Shown piece by piece: positions 16,692 through 26,456 of a stretch of DNA of 64,000 bases. Location of the stretch: the NCBI RefSeq assembly GCF_009708175.1, contig NZ_WMBB01000001.1, forward strand, positions 496,001 through 560,000, given 5' to 3'. How positions within the stretch are numbered: position 1 is the stretch's first letter; every line of letters starts with the position of its first letter. This DNA comes from Nocardia aurantiaca (lineage in GTDB: Bacteria > Actinomycetota > Actinomycetes > Mycobacteriales > Mycobacteriaceae). The position numbers and the translations under genes are program-made. The notes below the pieces were generated by a model. The model had not been told where the DNA came from. It was given only the letters and a program-made list of their open reading frames with translations, and did not search any database.

Positions 16692-18527
16692 TCAGTCGGC
16701 GGCCGACGATAGGTTCAGCGAGGCGAGCAGAGTGCTCAGCGCGGCCTTCATGTCCGATCCTTCGATCCGCATGAGCACCGATTCGTCGACGGCGCTCAGA
16801 TCGATGGATTCGTCATTGGCCAGCCGGAATTCGCGTTCCTCCTCGGCGGCCTCGATCAGATTGCGGATGAAGCGGCCGTTGCCGGCCAGGTCGACGCCGC
16901 GGCGCGGTTGCCCGCTCTGGTCGGTGCTCTCCATGGTGTAGAGCTTTTCGCAGGTCGCGACCAACGCTCGCAAGGCGTCCTCGGACAGCTCCGAGTCACG
17001 TTTGGAAGCAACCACTTTGCCGATCGCGCCGAGCTCTTCGGCAGTATAGGAGGGGAATTGGAGCCGCTTGGCGAAGCGGGAGGCCAGACCGTCGTTGGCG
17101 GCCAGGAAGCGGTCGATCTCGCCGTCGTATCCGGCGATGATCACCACCAGTCGGTCGCGGTCGTTCTCCATGCGGGCCAGCAGAGTGTCGACGGCCTCGC
17201 GGCCGAACGCGTCACCGCCCGAAAGACCCTGCTGGATCAGGGTATACGCCTCGTCGATGAACAGCACGCCGTCCATCGCGGTGTCGATCAAGGCGTCGGT
17301 CTTGATGGCCGTGGAGCCCAGATGCTGGCCGACGAAGTCGGAGCGCTTGGTCTCGACCACCTTGTCGGTCTTGAGGATGCCCAGGCCGCAATAGATCTTG
17401 GCGACCACGCGCGCGATGGTGGTCTTACCCGTTCCGGGCGGGCCCGTGAACGCGAGGTGCTGACCGCGCGCCGAGCTCGAAAGCCCCTTCTCCGCACGGA
17501 TCTTCGCCAACTGGGCGCTCGACTGCAGCTTGGCCACCTGCGTCTTCACCGCGGCCAGGCCGATCTGCTTGTCCAGTTCGGCGCGCGCCTGGGCGAGGAT
17601 CTCCTTGGCCCGGTCCTCGTGCTCGGCGGCCCGCTTCTCCTCCAGAGAGGGCGCCGAGGCCGGATCCCACCTGTCGGTGCGGGCCTCGATCACCTCTTTG
17701 GTGGTGAGAGTGATCCGGTAGGTGCGGTCGCGCATGGCCGCGGTGTTGGCGTCGAAATCCGGCGCTTGCGAATACACCTTCTCGAACAGCGCCTGCGCCT
17801 CGTCGGCGGCGCCGTTCTCGCGCAGGCACAGGCCGCGGCAGAACATGGCCGCGGTGCGGGCCGCCGGAATCGGGCCCGCCTCGGCGGCTTCCATCCGGCG
17901 AATCGCCTCACCGAACAGACCCAATTGCGCACAGGCCGTGCCGACCATCACATGCGCGCCCGCCGCCAGATACGGATCCTCCCAGCCCTCGGACCCGGCC
18001 AGCACCGTCATCACATCCGGCCAGCGCTGGGTGTTGTAGTGCAGGATGCCGCGCACGTATTTGGCGATGCGGCCGTCGATTTGGAAATCCGGATCCGAAG
18101 CCCTTGCCCGCCGGTGCTTTTCGAGTTCGTCCAGCACCTGCTCGGCCTCGTCGTACTGCTTCTCGGCGATCAGATGGGCGGCCCACGCCAGATGAGTTTC
18201 GGTGAAACTCGCCAGCGGGTAGTCGATGTAGAGGCCGGGCAGGAAACGTCCGGCAAGCGTCCGCGGCGCCAGCCCCAACCGGCGCTGTTCCCGCCCCAGT
18301 GAGACGGTGCTGCACTTGTACAGGTTGCTCAGAACATCTTTGGTGACCTCACCGGCCGCGGCCCGGCCCAGCCAGGCGTCGGCCATGGTGGGATCCCACT
18401 CGGTGGCGCGCTGAAAGGCGAGCTTCGCGTACTCGAGGTCCCGGTTCGACTCCTGGCCCTCGATGCTCAACCCCAGTGACAGCACTCCCGCATCGAAGGC
18501 GCGTTGGGCCTGGCGAGTGTCGATCAT
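16692..18527 (-). CDS. eccA: ESX AAA+ ATPase EccA
   Basis: EccA is a cytosolic CbxX/CfqX-type AAA+ ATPase that helps release ESX substrates from their chaperone EspG. The 611-residue protein has a TPR-like N-terminal domain (about 1-280), a linker, and an AAA+ module with Walker A GPPGTGKT at 362-369, Walker B GVLFIDEAYTL, and the sensor/arginine region FAKRLQFPSYT. Length matches mycobacterial EccA (573-631). ATG 18527 (MIDTRQAQRAFDAG) is chosen; upstream in-frame codons extend toward 18683 but lack family similarity and would fill the divergent promoter region. It is the first gene of the minus-strand run, divergent from eccD. Confidence 0.95.
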   Translation of the reverse strand: MIDTRQAQRAFDAGVLSLGLSIEGQESNRDLEYAKLAFQRATEWDPTMADAWLGRAAAGEVTKDVLSNLYKCSTVSLGREQRRLGLAPRTLAGRFLPGLYIDYPLASFTETHLAWAAHLIAEKQYDEAEQVLDELEKHRRARASDPDFQIDGRIAKYVRGILHYNTQRWPDVMTVLAGSEGWEDPYLAAGAHVMVGTACAQLGLFGEAIRRMEAAEAGPIPAARTAAMFCRGLCLRENGAADEAQALFEKVYSQAPDFDANTAAMRDRTYRITLTTKEVIEARTDRWDPASAPSLEEKRAAEHEDRAKEILAQARAELDKQIGLAAVKTQVAKLQSSAQLAKIRAEKGLSSSARGQHLAFTGPPGTGKTTIARVVAKIYCGLGILKTDKVVETKRSDFVGQHLGSTAIKTDALIDTAMDGVLFIDEAYTLIQQGLSGGDAFGREAVDTLLARMENDRDRLVVIIAGYDGEIDRFLAANDGLASRFAKRLQFPSYTAEELGAIGKVVASKRDSELSEDALRALVATCEKLYTMESTDQSGQPRRGVDLAGNGRFIRNLIEAAEEEREFRLANDESIDLSAVDESVLMRIEGSDMKAALSTLLASLNLSSAAD

Positions 18528-18683
18528 CCTAGTCGAACCCCGAATTCGTCGAACCTGGTTGGTCTTTCGTTCACAATCCCCACCCACCACCGCGCGAATC
18601 GCACGGCTGCGGACAGTCGGATACATTATGGTTAACCGCCCTAGGCGGGCAACTGTTGAAGCGACAGGGGAGCAGTTCAGCAA

Positions 18684-20159
18684 GTGACCGCACAGTCGAT
18701 CAGCGGCCCGCGCGCCGCTGAACCCGAATTGTGCCGCGTGTCCGTCATCGGGGGGAACACCCAGCTCGACGTCGGCCTACCGGCAAACGTGCCGATCGCC
18801 GCCTTCATCGGTGATCTGGTGCGGCTCATCGAATCCCGCAACCCGGATCCCATCGGCGGCGACGACGGTGGCGCGCCACTTCAATCGCAGCACTGGACGC
18901 TGGCCAGATTGGGACGCGACATGATCGCGCCCGGCCAGACCCTCAATGACGCCGAGATCTACGACGGCGAATTGCTGGTGCTGCGGGCGGTTTCCGCCAA
19001 GGAAGCACCGGCGCTGTTCGACGACGTCATCGACGCTGTGTCGAGGCTCACGGCCGAGGAGTTCCGAAGCTGGTCGCCGAGCGCCGCCCGGTGGACCGGG
19101 CTCGTGGCGGGCGTGGCCGCGGTGGCGTTCGCGGTTGTGCTGGGCCTTATCTCCCGGTCCGCCGGGGACACATTCGTCGCGCCGCCGCTGCTGCTGGGCG
19201 GTGCCATCGCGGCGCTGGTGGCCGCCGCCATCGCCATGCGCAAGTACGCCGACGAGCTGACCGCGACCGTGCTGACGCTGTGCATGCTGCTGCTCACCTT
19301 CGGCGGCGCGGCCTTGGCCGTGCCCGGCTCGGTGGGCAGTCCGCACTTCATGCTCGGCGCGGCCGCGACCCTGCTGCTCGCCGTGGTCGGCTACCGCATC
19401 ATCGGGGCCGGAGCGGCGGTGGTGTCCGCCGTCGTGACCGTGGTGATCCTCTCCGGCCTCGGCGCGGCCGTGCGCATGATCTGGGATGCCGGAATGCCGA
19501 AAGTCGCTGCGGGCGTGCTGGTCGCCTCGATCATCCTGCTGTCCATGGTGCCGCGCCTGGCCGCCATGCTGGCGCGGCTACCCGTGCCGCCGGTGCCCAC
19601 CGCCGGCGCCGCGATCGACCCGGCCGACCACGAACCCCGGCCCACCATCGAGGGCATCGGCGCGATCGGCGCGACCGTGCTGCCGTCCGCGCACGGGCTC
19701 GGACTGCGCGCCCGCACGGCCAATCAGTTCCAGACCGGCATCGTGATCGGCAGCGCCATCGGCGCGGTCGCCGGTGCGCTCGGCACGGCCGACCCGCTGC
19801 ACTCCGACCGCTGGCAGGGCATCGCGCTGGCCGTCGTCATCTCGATCATTCTCTGCCTGCGCGGTCGCTCGTTCGCCGATCTCACCCAGGCCGCCGTGCT
19901 GATCGCCGCCGGCTGTGTCACTTTCGTCGGTCTGGCGGTGCTGCTGGCCCTGTCCGACGATGACATGGTGCTCATCTCCGCCGGGCTGCTGCTGGCATTC
20001 GCGGTGGGAGCCGTCGGATTCGGCGTCATCGGCCCGCACGTCGAGGTCACCCCGGTCACGCGACGCTTCAACGAGATCTTCGAATACGGCCTGATCGTGT
20101 CGATCGTCCCGCTGGTGCTGTGGATCATGGACGTCTACTCGACGGCTCGGAACATATGA
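18684..20159 (+). CDS. eccD: Type VII secretion integral membrane protein EccD
   Basis: EccD forms the central membrane vestibule of the ESX complex. The 491-residue protein has an N-terminal ubiquitin-like domain (about 1-105: LCRVSVIGGNTQLDVGLP, ending in GELLVLRAVSA) and then about eleven hydrophobic segments to the C-terminus. GTG 18684 follows a purine-rich AGGGGAG site. The gene is divergent from eccA with a 156-base gap that should hold promoters for both directions. Its TGA overlaps the mycP ATG (ATGA), so the two membrane proteins are probably translationally coupled. Confidence 0.95.
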   Translation: MTAQSISGPRAAEPELCRVSVIGGNTQLDVGLPANVPIAAFIGDLVRLIESRNPDPIGGDDGGAPLQSQHWTLARLGRDMIAPGQTLNDAEIYDGELLVLRAVSAKEAPALFDDVIDAVSRLTAEEFRSWSPSAARWTGLVAGVAAVAFAVVLGLISRSAGDTFVAPPLLLGGAIAALVAAAIAMRKYADELTATVLTLCMLLLTFGGAALAVPGSVGSPHFMLGAAATLLLAVVGYRIIGAGAAVVSAVVTVVILSGLGAAVRMIWDAGMPKVAAGVLVASIILLSMVPRLAAMLARLPVPPVPTAGAAIDPADHEPRPTIEGIGAIGATVLPSAHGLGLRARTANQFQTGIVIGSAIGAVAGALGTADPLHSDRWQGIALAVVISIILCLRGRSFADLTQAAVLIAAGCVTFVGLAVLLALSDDDMVLISAGLLLAFAVGAVGFGVIGPHVEVTPVTRRFNEIFEYGLIVSIVPLVLWIMDVYSTARNI

Positions 20160-21628
20160 GCCGGCGTCCCGGAAACTGGGCGCGAACACTGTGTGCGGCT
20201 GCGGTTCTCGGCGGTGCGCTGCTGGGACCGCAGGGCACCGCGGAAGCCACTGTCACCCAGCCCGACCCGGACCTCTCCCATCTCGGGGAGGCGCAGGCGT
20301 TGGCCGGCAAACCCGCGCCACCGGTGCCGACTCAGAAGAATGCCCTTTGCGTGGAACAGTCGCTGAAGGGTGACACCCCGCGCGATGAACCCGTCGCGCA
20401 GAAGGTGCTCGATCTGCCCGCGGCCTGGCAGGCCAATCCGGGGCCGAACCGCAAGGGCGCGGGGCAGAAGGTCGCGGTGATCGACACGGGTGTGAATCGG
20501 CACCCGCGGCTGCCCAACCTGCAAGGCGGTGGGGACTTCGTCTCCGACGGCGACGGCACCACCGAAGACTGCGATGGCCACGGCACGTTGGTCGCGGGCA
20601 TCATCGCCGCCCAACCCAGCTCGGACGACGCGTTCGTGGGAGTCGCGCCGGACGCGGAGATCCTGTCGATCCGTCAGCTCAGCGACGCCTACAAGGCCAA
20701 GGACTCGACCGGCGGCGACACGCCGGGCAGCATGAGCAAATCGGGGTACGGCAATATGCAGACCCTCGCCGCCGCCGTGGTGCGCGCCGTGAATATGGGT
20801 GCGACCGTCATCAATATCTCCGAGGACGCCTGCACGGGCGCCGGTGGCGACACCGCGGACGCGTCGCTCGGGGACGCTGTGCGCTTCGCCTTCGAACAGA
20901 ATGTCGTGGTGGTCGTCGCCGCCGGCAATCTGGACCAGGCCAACGGCTGCGGAACTCAGAACGACCAATTCAGCAATAGCAAGACCAGCTGGGACAAGGT
21001 GAAGACGATCTCCAGCCCGGCCTGGTTCAGCAAGTACGTATTGTCGGTCGCCTCGGTCGATCCCAGCGGCGGCCCCTCCAGTTTCTCGCTCTACGGCCCG
21101 TGGGTGGGCGTCGCGGCGATCGGGACCAATATCATCTCGCTCGACAGCAAGCCCGGCGGGACCGGGCTCGTCAACGCCACCGGCATCGACTCGGGCCAGA
21201 AGGCCATCAACGGAACCAGTTTCGCCGCACCCTACGTTGCGGGCCTGGCGGCGCTGGTGCGGGCGAAGTACCCGGACTGGACCGCGCGGCAGGTGATGAA
21301 CCAGATCATGCTCACCGCCCATCAGCCCGGTACCGGACGCGATGACCGCCTCGGCGCGGGCCTGATCGATCCGGTCGCCGCCCTCACCACACAGTTCCCG
21401 GCGAGCGCGCTCGGTGCGGAAACGCCCGAGCTGCCGATCCACGTCGGCGCCGCGAAACCCCAGGCCTTCCCCACACCTCGAAAACCGTCCGGCCCGCCGC
21501 GATTGCCGCGGCTCGTCGCCACCGTCGGCACCCTCGTCTGTCTGTCCGCGCTGGGAATCGGTCTCGCCGTATCGATTCCGTTCCGGCGACGCCGCCGCGA
21601 CGACGAGCTGCCCGACCTCGATTCCTAA
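20156..21628 (+). CDS. mycP: Mycosin, ESX-associated subtilisin-like protease
   Basis: Mycosins are membrane-anchored subtilases needed for stability of the ESX complex; some also cleave substrates. The 490-residue protein has a signal peptide (ending near GTAEA), then the subtilase domain with the triad Asp110 (VAVIDTG), His142 (CDGHGTLVAG) and Ser355 (NGTSFAAP). A proline-rich linker and one C-terminal membrane helix (about 455-477) followed by RRRRRDDE close the protein. All catalytic residues are present. ATG 20156 overlaps the eccD stop, and eccC follows 17 bases after, giving an eccD-mycP-eccC unit. Confidence 0.95.
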   Translation: MSRRPGNWARTLCAAAVLGGALLGPQGTAEATVTQPDPDLSHLGEAQALAGKPAPPVPTQKNALCVEQSLKGDTPRDEPVAQKVLDLPAAWQANPGPNRKGAGQKVAVIDTGVNRHPRLPNLQGGGDFVSDGDGTTEDCDGHGTLVAGIIAAQPSSDDAFVGVAPDAEILSIRQLSDAYKAKDSTGGDTPGSMSKSGYGNMQTLAAAVVRAVNMGATVINISEDACTGAGGDTADASLGDAVRFAFEQNVVVVVAAGNLDQANGCGTQNDQFSNSKTSWDKVKTISSPAWFSKYVLSVASVDPSGGPSSFSLYGPWVGVAAIGTNIISLDSKPGGTGLVNATGIDSGQKAINGTSFAAPYVAGLAALVRAKYPDWTARQVMNQIMLTAHQPGTGRDDRLGAGLIDPVAALTTQFPASALGAETPELPIHVGAAKPQAFPTPRKPSGPPRLPRLVATVGTLVCLSALGIGLAVSIPFRRRRRDDELPDLDS

Positions 21629-21645
21629 CGACCGGAGAAATACCC

Positions 21646-24600
21646 ATGGCTACCGAAGGTTTCGTGCGCCGGCCCCGCATCGCGCCACCCCGCGCACCGG
21701 GCGGTGAGATGGCGCTGACGGCGCCGCCGGAGATCCCGCGTCCGGTGCCCGCGCCGCTGATGAGCAAGCTGATGCCGGTCGTGATGGTGGTCGCCATGAT
21801 CGGCATGCTTGCCATGTTCAGCCTGATGGGGCGGTCGGTGCTGACCAACCCCTACATGATGATGATGCCGATGATGATGATCATGTCGATGGCCGGCATG
21901 CTCATGGGCCAGCGCGGCAGCAGCAAGAGCTCCGCGGAGCTGAACGAGGAACGCAAGGACTACTTCCGGTATCTCGACCAGACTCGCCGCGAGGTCCGGC
22001 GGACCGGACAGAAGCAGCTGGAGACGCTGATCTGGAGTCATCCGGAACCGGCGGACCTGCCGTCCATCGTGGGCAGCCGGCGCATGTGGGAGCGGCGGCC
22101 CAACGATCCGGACTTCGGGCATGTGCGGGTGGGCATCGGCACGCACCGGCTCGCCGCCAAGCTGGCGCGGCCGGAAACCGGACCGCTGGAGGATCTGGAA
22201 CCGGTCTCGACCGTGGCGTTGCGTCGGTTCGTGCGAACACATTCCGTGGTGCATCACCTGCCGACCGCGGTCTCGCTGCGCGCCTTCCCCGCCATCAATG
22301 TCGAGGGACCGGTCGAGGACGCGCGCGGGCTGGTGCGGTCGATGCTGATGGAGCTCACCGCGTTTCACGGGCCCGACCACGTCGCCGTCGCCATAGTCAC
22401 CGCAGAACCCGATTGCACCGCCTGGTCATGGTCGAAATGGCTGCCGCACGTACAGCATTCGAGCGAACGCGACGGCATGGGCGCGACCCGCATGATCTAC
22501 GGCTCGCTGGGCGAGCTGGAGACCGCGCTCGCCGACGACCTGCTCGAGCGCGGGCGGTTCATGCGCAATCCACAGCCGACGGCGGGTCGGCTGCACCTGG
22601 TCGTCGTCATCGACGACGGATATGTCAGCGGCAGTGAGCGTTTGATCAGCGAATCCGGTCTGGACGCCGTCACGGTCATCGACCTGAGCGCCGCCGAGAA
22701 CAGCCTGGCCGCGCGGCGCGGGTTGCAACTCGTCGCCGCCGGGGGAGAGGTGTTCGCCAAGAGCGCGGCGGGCACCGAGAAGTTCGCCGATGCCGACAGC
22801 GTGACCCTCGCCGAGGTGGAATCGTTCTCGCGCAGCCTGGCTCGCTTCCGCATCGCTACCGCGGCGCAGATCGTCAGCCTCGGCGACAACACCAGCGCCA
22901 GCGACCCGGGCCTGATGAGCCTGCTCAAGATCCCGGACGCGGCCCAGATCGACCCGGCGAAGGTGTGGCGGCCGCGCGCCGGGCGCGAACGTCTGCGCGT
23001 GCCCATCGGCATCACCCCCGACGGCACACCCGTCGAGATCGACATCAAGGAATCCGCCGAGAATGGCATGGGTCCGCATGGCCTCTGCATCGGCGCGACC
23101 GGCTCCGGCAAGTCGGAATTCCTTCGCACGCTGATTCTTTCGATGGTCACCACGCACTCGCCGGATCAGCTCAACCTGATCCTGGTCGACTTCAAGGGTG
23201 GCGCGACCTTCCTCGGCATGGATCCGCTTCCGCACGTGGCCGCGGTCATCACCAACCTCGAGGAGGAGCTCTCCCTCGTCGACCGTATGCGCGACGCGCT
23301 CGCCGGTGAGATGAACCGGCGGCAGGAACTGCTGCGCTCCGCGGGCAATTTCGCCAATGTCAACGAGTACGAGAAGGCGCGCGCCGCCGGTGTGCCGCTC
23401 GACCCGCTGCCCGCGCTGTTCGTGGTCATCGACGAGTTCTCCGAGTTGCTTTCGCAGAAGCCGGATTTCGCGGATCTCTTCGTCATGATAGGCCGACTGG
23501 GCCGCTCCCTGCACGTCCATCTGCTGCTCGCCTCGCAGCGGCTGGAGGAGAACAAGATGCGCGGCCTCGATTCGCATCTGTCCTATCGCATCGGTCTGCG
23601 TACGTTCTCGGCCAACGAATCTCGCGCGGTACTGGGCATCACCGATGCCTACCACCTGCCCGGCGTCCCGGGTTCCGGCTACCTCAAGAGTGACGCGTCG
23701 GATCCGTTGCGGTTCAACGCGACCTACGTATCGGGCCCCTATGTCGCGCCCCGGACCGCCCGGCAGGCCGCGGACGGCACCACCGTCGTCGAGGCGCCAC
23801 CGCGCGAATTCACCGCCGCGACGGTCGAGGTCCTCGAGCGGCCCGAACCGGAGAATCCGCTCGATCCGCTCGACCTGCTGCCGCCCCCGCCGCCGTCAGG
23901 CGACGAAGGTCTTCCCGACAGCCTGCTCCAGGTGGTCGTGAAACGCCTGACCGGTCACGGCCGCCCGGCGCACGAGGTCTGGCTGCCGCCGCTCGAGGAA
24001 TCACCGACCGTCGACATGCTGCTCCCGGATCCGGACTGGCGTTCGCCGGTCAACCGGCACGGACAGCTGTGGATGCCGATCGGTATCATCGACAAGCCCT
24101 ACGAGCAGCGCCGCGATGTGCTCACCATCAATCTCGCGGGCGCGCAGGGCAATGTGGCGGTGGTCGGTGGTCCGCAGTCCGGTAAATCCACCACGCTGCG
24201 CACCATCATCATGGCCGCCGCGGCCACGCACACGCCCGAACAGGTGCAGTTCTACTGCCTCGACTTCGGTGGCGGCTCCATGGCCGGTCTGGTCGGTCTG
24301 CCGCATGTCGGCTCGGTCGCGGGCAAGCTCGACTCCGACCGCGTCCGGCGCACCATCGCCGAGCTCACCACCCTGCTGCGCGAACGCGAAGAGCGATTCG
24401 CCGCGCTGGGAATCGAATCGATGGCGGAGTTCCGGCGGCGCAAGCACGCCGCGCTGGCCTCGGACCGGACCGACGACCCGGTGCTGGCCGACCGGTTCGG
24501 CGACGTGTTCCTGGTCATCGACAACTGGCAGGTCGTCCGCGAGGAATTCGACAGCCTGGAGCCGCTGGTCGGACAGCTTGCCGCCCAGGGGCTTTCGTAC

Positions 24601-25668
24601 GGCATCCATGTGGTGCTGGGCGCGAACCGCTGGGGTGAGATCCGCGCCTCCGTGAAGGACATGATCGGCACCCGCATCGAGCTGCGCCTGGGTGACCCCT
24701 CGGACTCCGAGATGGGCCGCCGCGTCGCCGTGAACGTCCCGCTCAACCGTCCCGGCCGGGGTCTCACCCCGGACCAGCTGCACATGCTCATCGCCATGCC
24801 GCGCCTGGACTCCGACACCAATGCCCAGAACCTGGCCGAGGGCGTGGCCGCCGCGCGTACCGAGATGCAGGCCATCTGGGGCGACCGCCGCGCGCCCGAG
24901 GTCCGCACCCTGCCCGGCAGCGTGCCCCGCGAGCAGGCGCTGGAACTGGCTCGCCGCCACGGCATTACGCAGAGCGCGACCAAGGTCGTCATCGGCATCG
25001 GCGAGTCCGAGCTGCAGCCGATCGTCCTGGACTTCGGCTCCGACCCGCACTTCATGGTCTTCTCCGAGGTCGAGTCCGGCAAGACCACTGTGCTGCGCAA
25101 CATCATTCGCGGCCTGGCGGAAAGCTCCGATGCCGACACGGCCCGCGTCATCCTCATCGACTACCGCCGCACCCTGCTGGGTGTGCTGGAAGGCGATCAA
25201 CTGGCCGGGTATTCGACGTCCTCCCAGACCTGCGGCGGCATGATCAAAGAGGTCGTCAACTACCTCTCCAAGCGCATCCCGGGCTCCGATATCACCCCGC
25301 AACAGCTACGCGATCGCGACTGGTGGACCGGCCCGGAGATCTACGTCGTCGTCGACGACTACGACATGGTCGTCGCGGGCGGAAACCCCCTGGGCCCCTT
25401 GGTGGAATTGCTGCCGCAAGCCCGGGACATCGGCCTGCACGTCGTCATCTCCCGCAATATGGGCGGCATCTCCCGAGCCCTGTACGACCAGGTCCTGGGA
25501 TCGATGAAGAACCTGTCGGTTCCCGCCCTGCTGATGAGCGGTTCCCGGGACGAGGGCAAGCTCATAGGCGATATCCGCCCCATGCGCCTACCCCCCGGCC
25601 GCGGCATCCTCTGGTCCCGCTCGCGCGGCGACGAAATGATCCAGATCGCCGACCTCCCCGCGCTGTAA
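21646..25668 (+). CDS. eccC: Type VII secretion ATPase EccC, fused three-ATPase form
   Basis: EccC is the FtsK/SpoIIIE-type motor that recognises substrates and drives ESX export. The 1340-residue chain has two N-terminal membrane helices (about 43-62 and a Met-rich MMMMPMMMIMSMAG stretch near 70-83), the stalk domain, then three ATPase domains: Walker A GATGSGKS at 483-490, GGPQSGKST at 841-849 and SEVESGKTT at 1140-1148. Domain 1 has the VDFKGGATF Walker B-type segment. The single-chain form resembles EccC of ESX-2, -3 and -5; mycobacterial ESX-1 instead has a split EccCa/EccCb, so this locus mixes ESX-1-like accessory genes with a fused motor. It is the last gene of eccD-mycP-eccC. Confidence 0.95.
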   Translation: MATEGFVRRPRIAPPRAPGGEMALTAPPEIPRPVPAPLMSKLMPVVMVVAMIGMLAMFSLMGRSVLTNPYMMMMPMMMIMSMAGMLMGQRGSSKSSAELNEERKDYFRYLDQTRREVRRTGQKQLETLIWSHPEPADLPSIVGSRRMWERRPNDPDFGHVRVGIGTHRLAAKLARPETGPLEDLEPVSTVALRRFVRTHSVVHHLPTAVSLRAFPAINVEGPVEDARGLVRSMLMELTAFHGPDHVAVAIVTAEPDCTAWSWSKWLPHVQHSSERDGMGATRMIYGSLGELETALADDLLERGRFMRNPQPTAGRLHLVVVIDDGYVSGSERLISESGLDAVTVIDLSAAENSLAARRGLQLVAAGGEVFAKSAAGTEKFADADSVTLAEVESFSRSLARFRIATAAQIVSLGDNTSASDPGLMSLLKIPDAAQIDPAKVWRPRAGRERLRVPIGITPDGTPVEIDIKESAENGMGPHGLCIGATGSGKSEFLRTLILSMVTTHSPDQLNLILVDFKGGATFLGMDPLPHVAAVITNLEEELSLVDRMRDALAGEMNRRQELLRSAGNFANVNEYEKARAAGVPLDPLPALFVVIDEFSELLSQKPDFADLFVMIGRLGRSLHVHLLLASQRLEENKMRGLDSHLSYRIGLRTFSANESRAVLGITDAYHLPGVPGSGYLKSDASDPLRFNATYVSGPYVAPRTARQAADGTTVVEAPPREFTAATVEVLERPEPENPLDPLDLLPPPPPSGDEGLPDSLLQVVVKRLTGHGRPAHEVWLPPLEESPTVDMLLPDPDWRSPVNRHGQLWMPIGIIDKPYEQRRDVLTINLAGAQGNVAVVGGPQSGKSTTLRTIIMAAAATHTPEQVQFYCLDFGGGSMAGLVGLPHVGSVAGKLDSDRVRRTIAELTTLLREREERFAALGIESMAEFRRRKHAALASDRTDDPVLADRFGDVFLVIDNWQVVREEFDSLEPLVGQLAAQGLSYGIHVVLGANRWGEIRASVKDMIGTRIELRLGDPSDSEMGRRVAVNVPLNRPGRGLTPDQLHMLIAMPRLDSDTNAQNLAEGVAAARTEMQAIWGDRRAPEVRTLPGSVPREQALELARRHGITQSATKVVIGIGESELQPIVLDFGSDPHFMVFSEVESGKTTVLRNIIRGLAESSDADTARVILIDYRRTLLGVLEGDQLAGYSTSSQTCGGMIKEVVNYLSKRIPGSDITPQQLRDRDWWTGPEIYVVVDDYDMVVAGGNPLGPLVELLPQARDIGLHVVISRNMGGISRALYDQVLGSMKNLSVPALLMSGSRDEGKLIGDIRPMRLPPGRGILWSRSRGDEMIQIADLPAL

Positions 25669-25695
25669 CCCCGTACCGGACAACAACGAAGCCAA

Positions 25696-25722
25696 CCGGC
25701 CGAGCCGTGATGGAGCGGCCGG
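25696..25722. terminator. Inverted repeat between eccC and the GNAT gene
   Basis: CCGGCCG (25696-25702) pairs with CGGCCGG (25716-25722) across a 13-base loop, between two convergent stop codons. There is no U-tract. It may terminate both transcripts but is a weak candidate. Confidence 0.35.
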
Positions 25723-25790
25723 AAGGGGGCTCATCGCCATCCTGGCATGGGGTCGTCGCCGTCGCGATGGCGGCGCTCTGATCGCAGGGC

Positions 25791-26456
25791 TCAGGTGGTG
25801 GCGGCTGGGCCCGGTTCGGGGATCGGGTTGGGGTTGCGGGTGAGGGACCAGGTTGGAGTGGGGCCGGGGGCGAGGGGGAAGCGGGTGGATTCGCCGGCTG
25901 TGAGGGTGGGGCGGGTGGAGGTGAAGGGGGTCGTCCAGGCGGCGGTCGGACGTTCGAAGAGGGCTCGGGAGGGGCCGGTGGCTTCGGGGCCGGCTATCCG
26001 GGCCAGGCGGAAGCCTGCGCGGCGGTAGTAGGCGTGGAGGGACTCGTTGGTGGTCCAGGCGTCGAGTCGGACCCAGGCGCGGTGTTGTCGGCGGGCCAGG
26101 TGAGCGGCGTGGGCCAGGAGGGCTTCGCCGATGCGGTTTCCGGCGAAGCGGAGGTCGACGATCATGTAGTGGATGATCACGGCGTCGGCGAGTTCGCCGG
26201 GGGACCACAGGTTTTCGTCGGCGCGGTCATTGACGGTGATGGTGCCGGCGGGTTCGCCGTCCACCTCCGCGATCCACGTCTCGCCCTCGCGGACCGCGTG
26301 GGCCACGCACCGGACGAAGGCCTCGATGGGCAGACCCCCTCCGGGTCGGGTCCACTGGTCACTGCCGCGCGCCGCCAGCCAGCCGGTGCGTTGCAGCCGG
26401 AGCCGGGTGATGGTCCCCAGATCCGCCATGCGGGCCCGACGTAGGTGCGGTTTCAT
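25791..26456 (-). CDS. GNAT-family N-acetyltransferase
   Basis: This 221-residue protein has the GNAT fold order: an N-terminal helix pair, strand four with EVDGEPAGTITVNDRAD, the acetyl-CoA binding region RFAGNRIGEALLAHA (the R-x-x-G-x-G/A pattern), and the beta-bulge region ending AYYRRAGFRLAR. GNAT enzymes transfer acetyl from acetyl-CoA to amino groups of small molecules or proteins; the substrate is not visible here. The last 50 or so residues are Pro/Thr-rich and unusual for the family. Its ATG overlaps the stop of the gntR-like gene (ATGA), so regulator and enzyme are coupled. Confidence 0.85.
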   Translation of the reverse strand: MKPHLRRARMADLGTITRLRLQRTGWLAARGSDQWTRPGGGLPIEAFVRCVAHAVREGETWIAEVDGEPAGTITVNDRADENLWSPGELADAVIIHYMIVDLRFAGNRIGEALLAHAAHLARRQHRAWVRLDAWTTNESLHAYYRRAGFRLARIAGPEATGPSRALFERPTAAWTTPFTSTRPTLTAGESTRFPLAPGPTPTWSLTRNPNPIPEPGPAATT

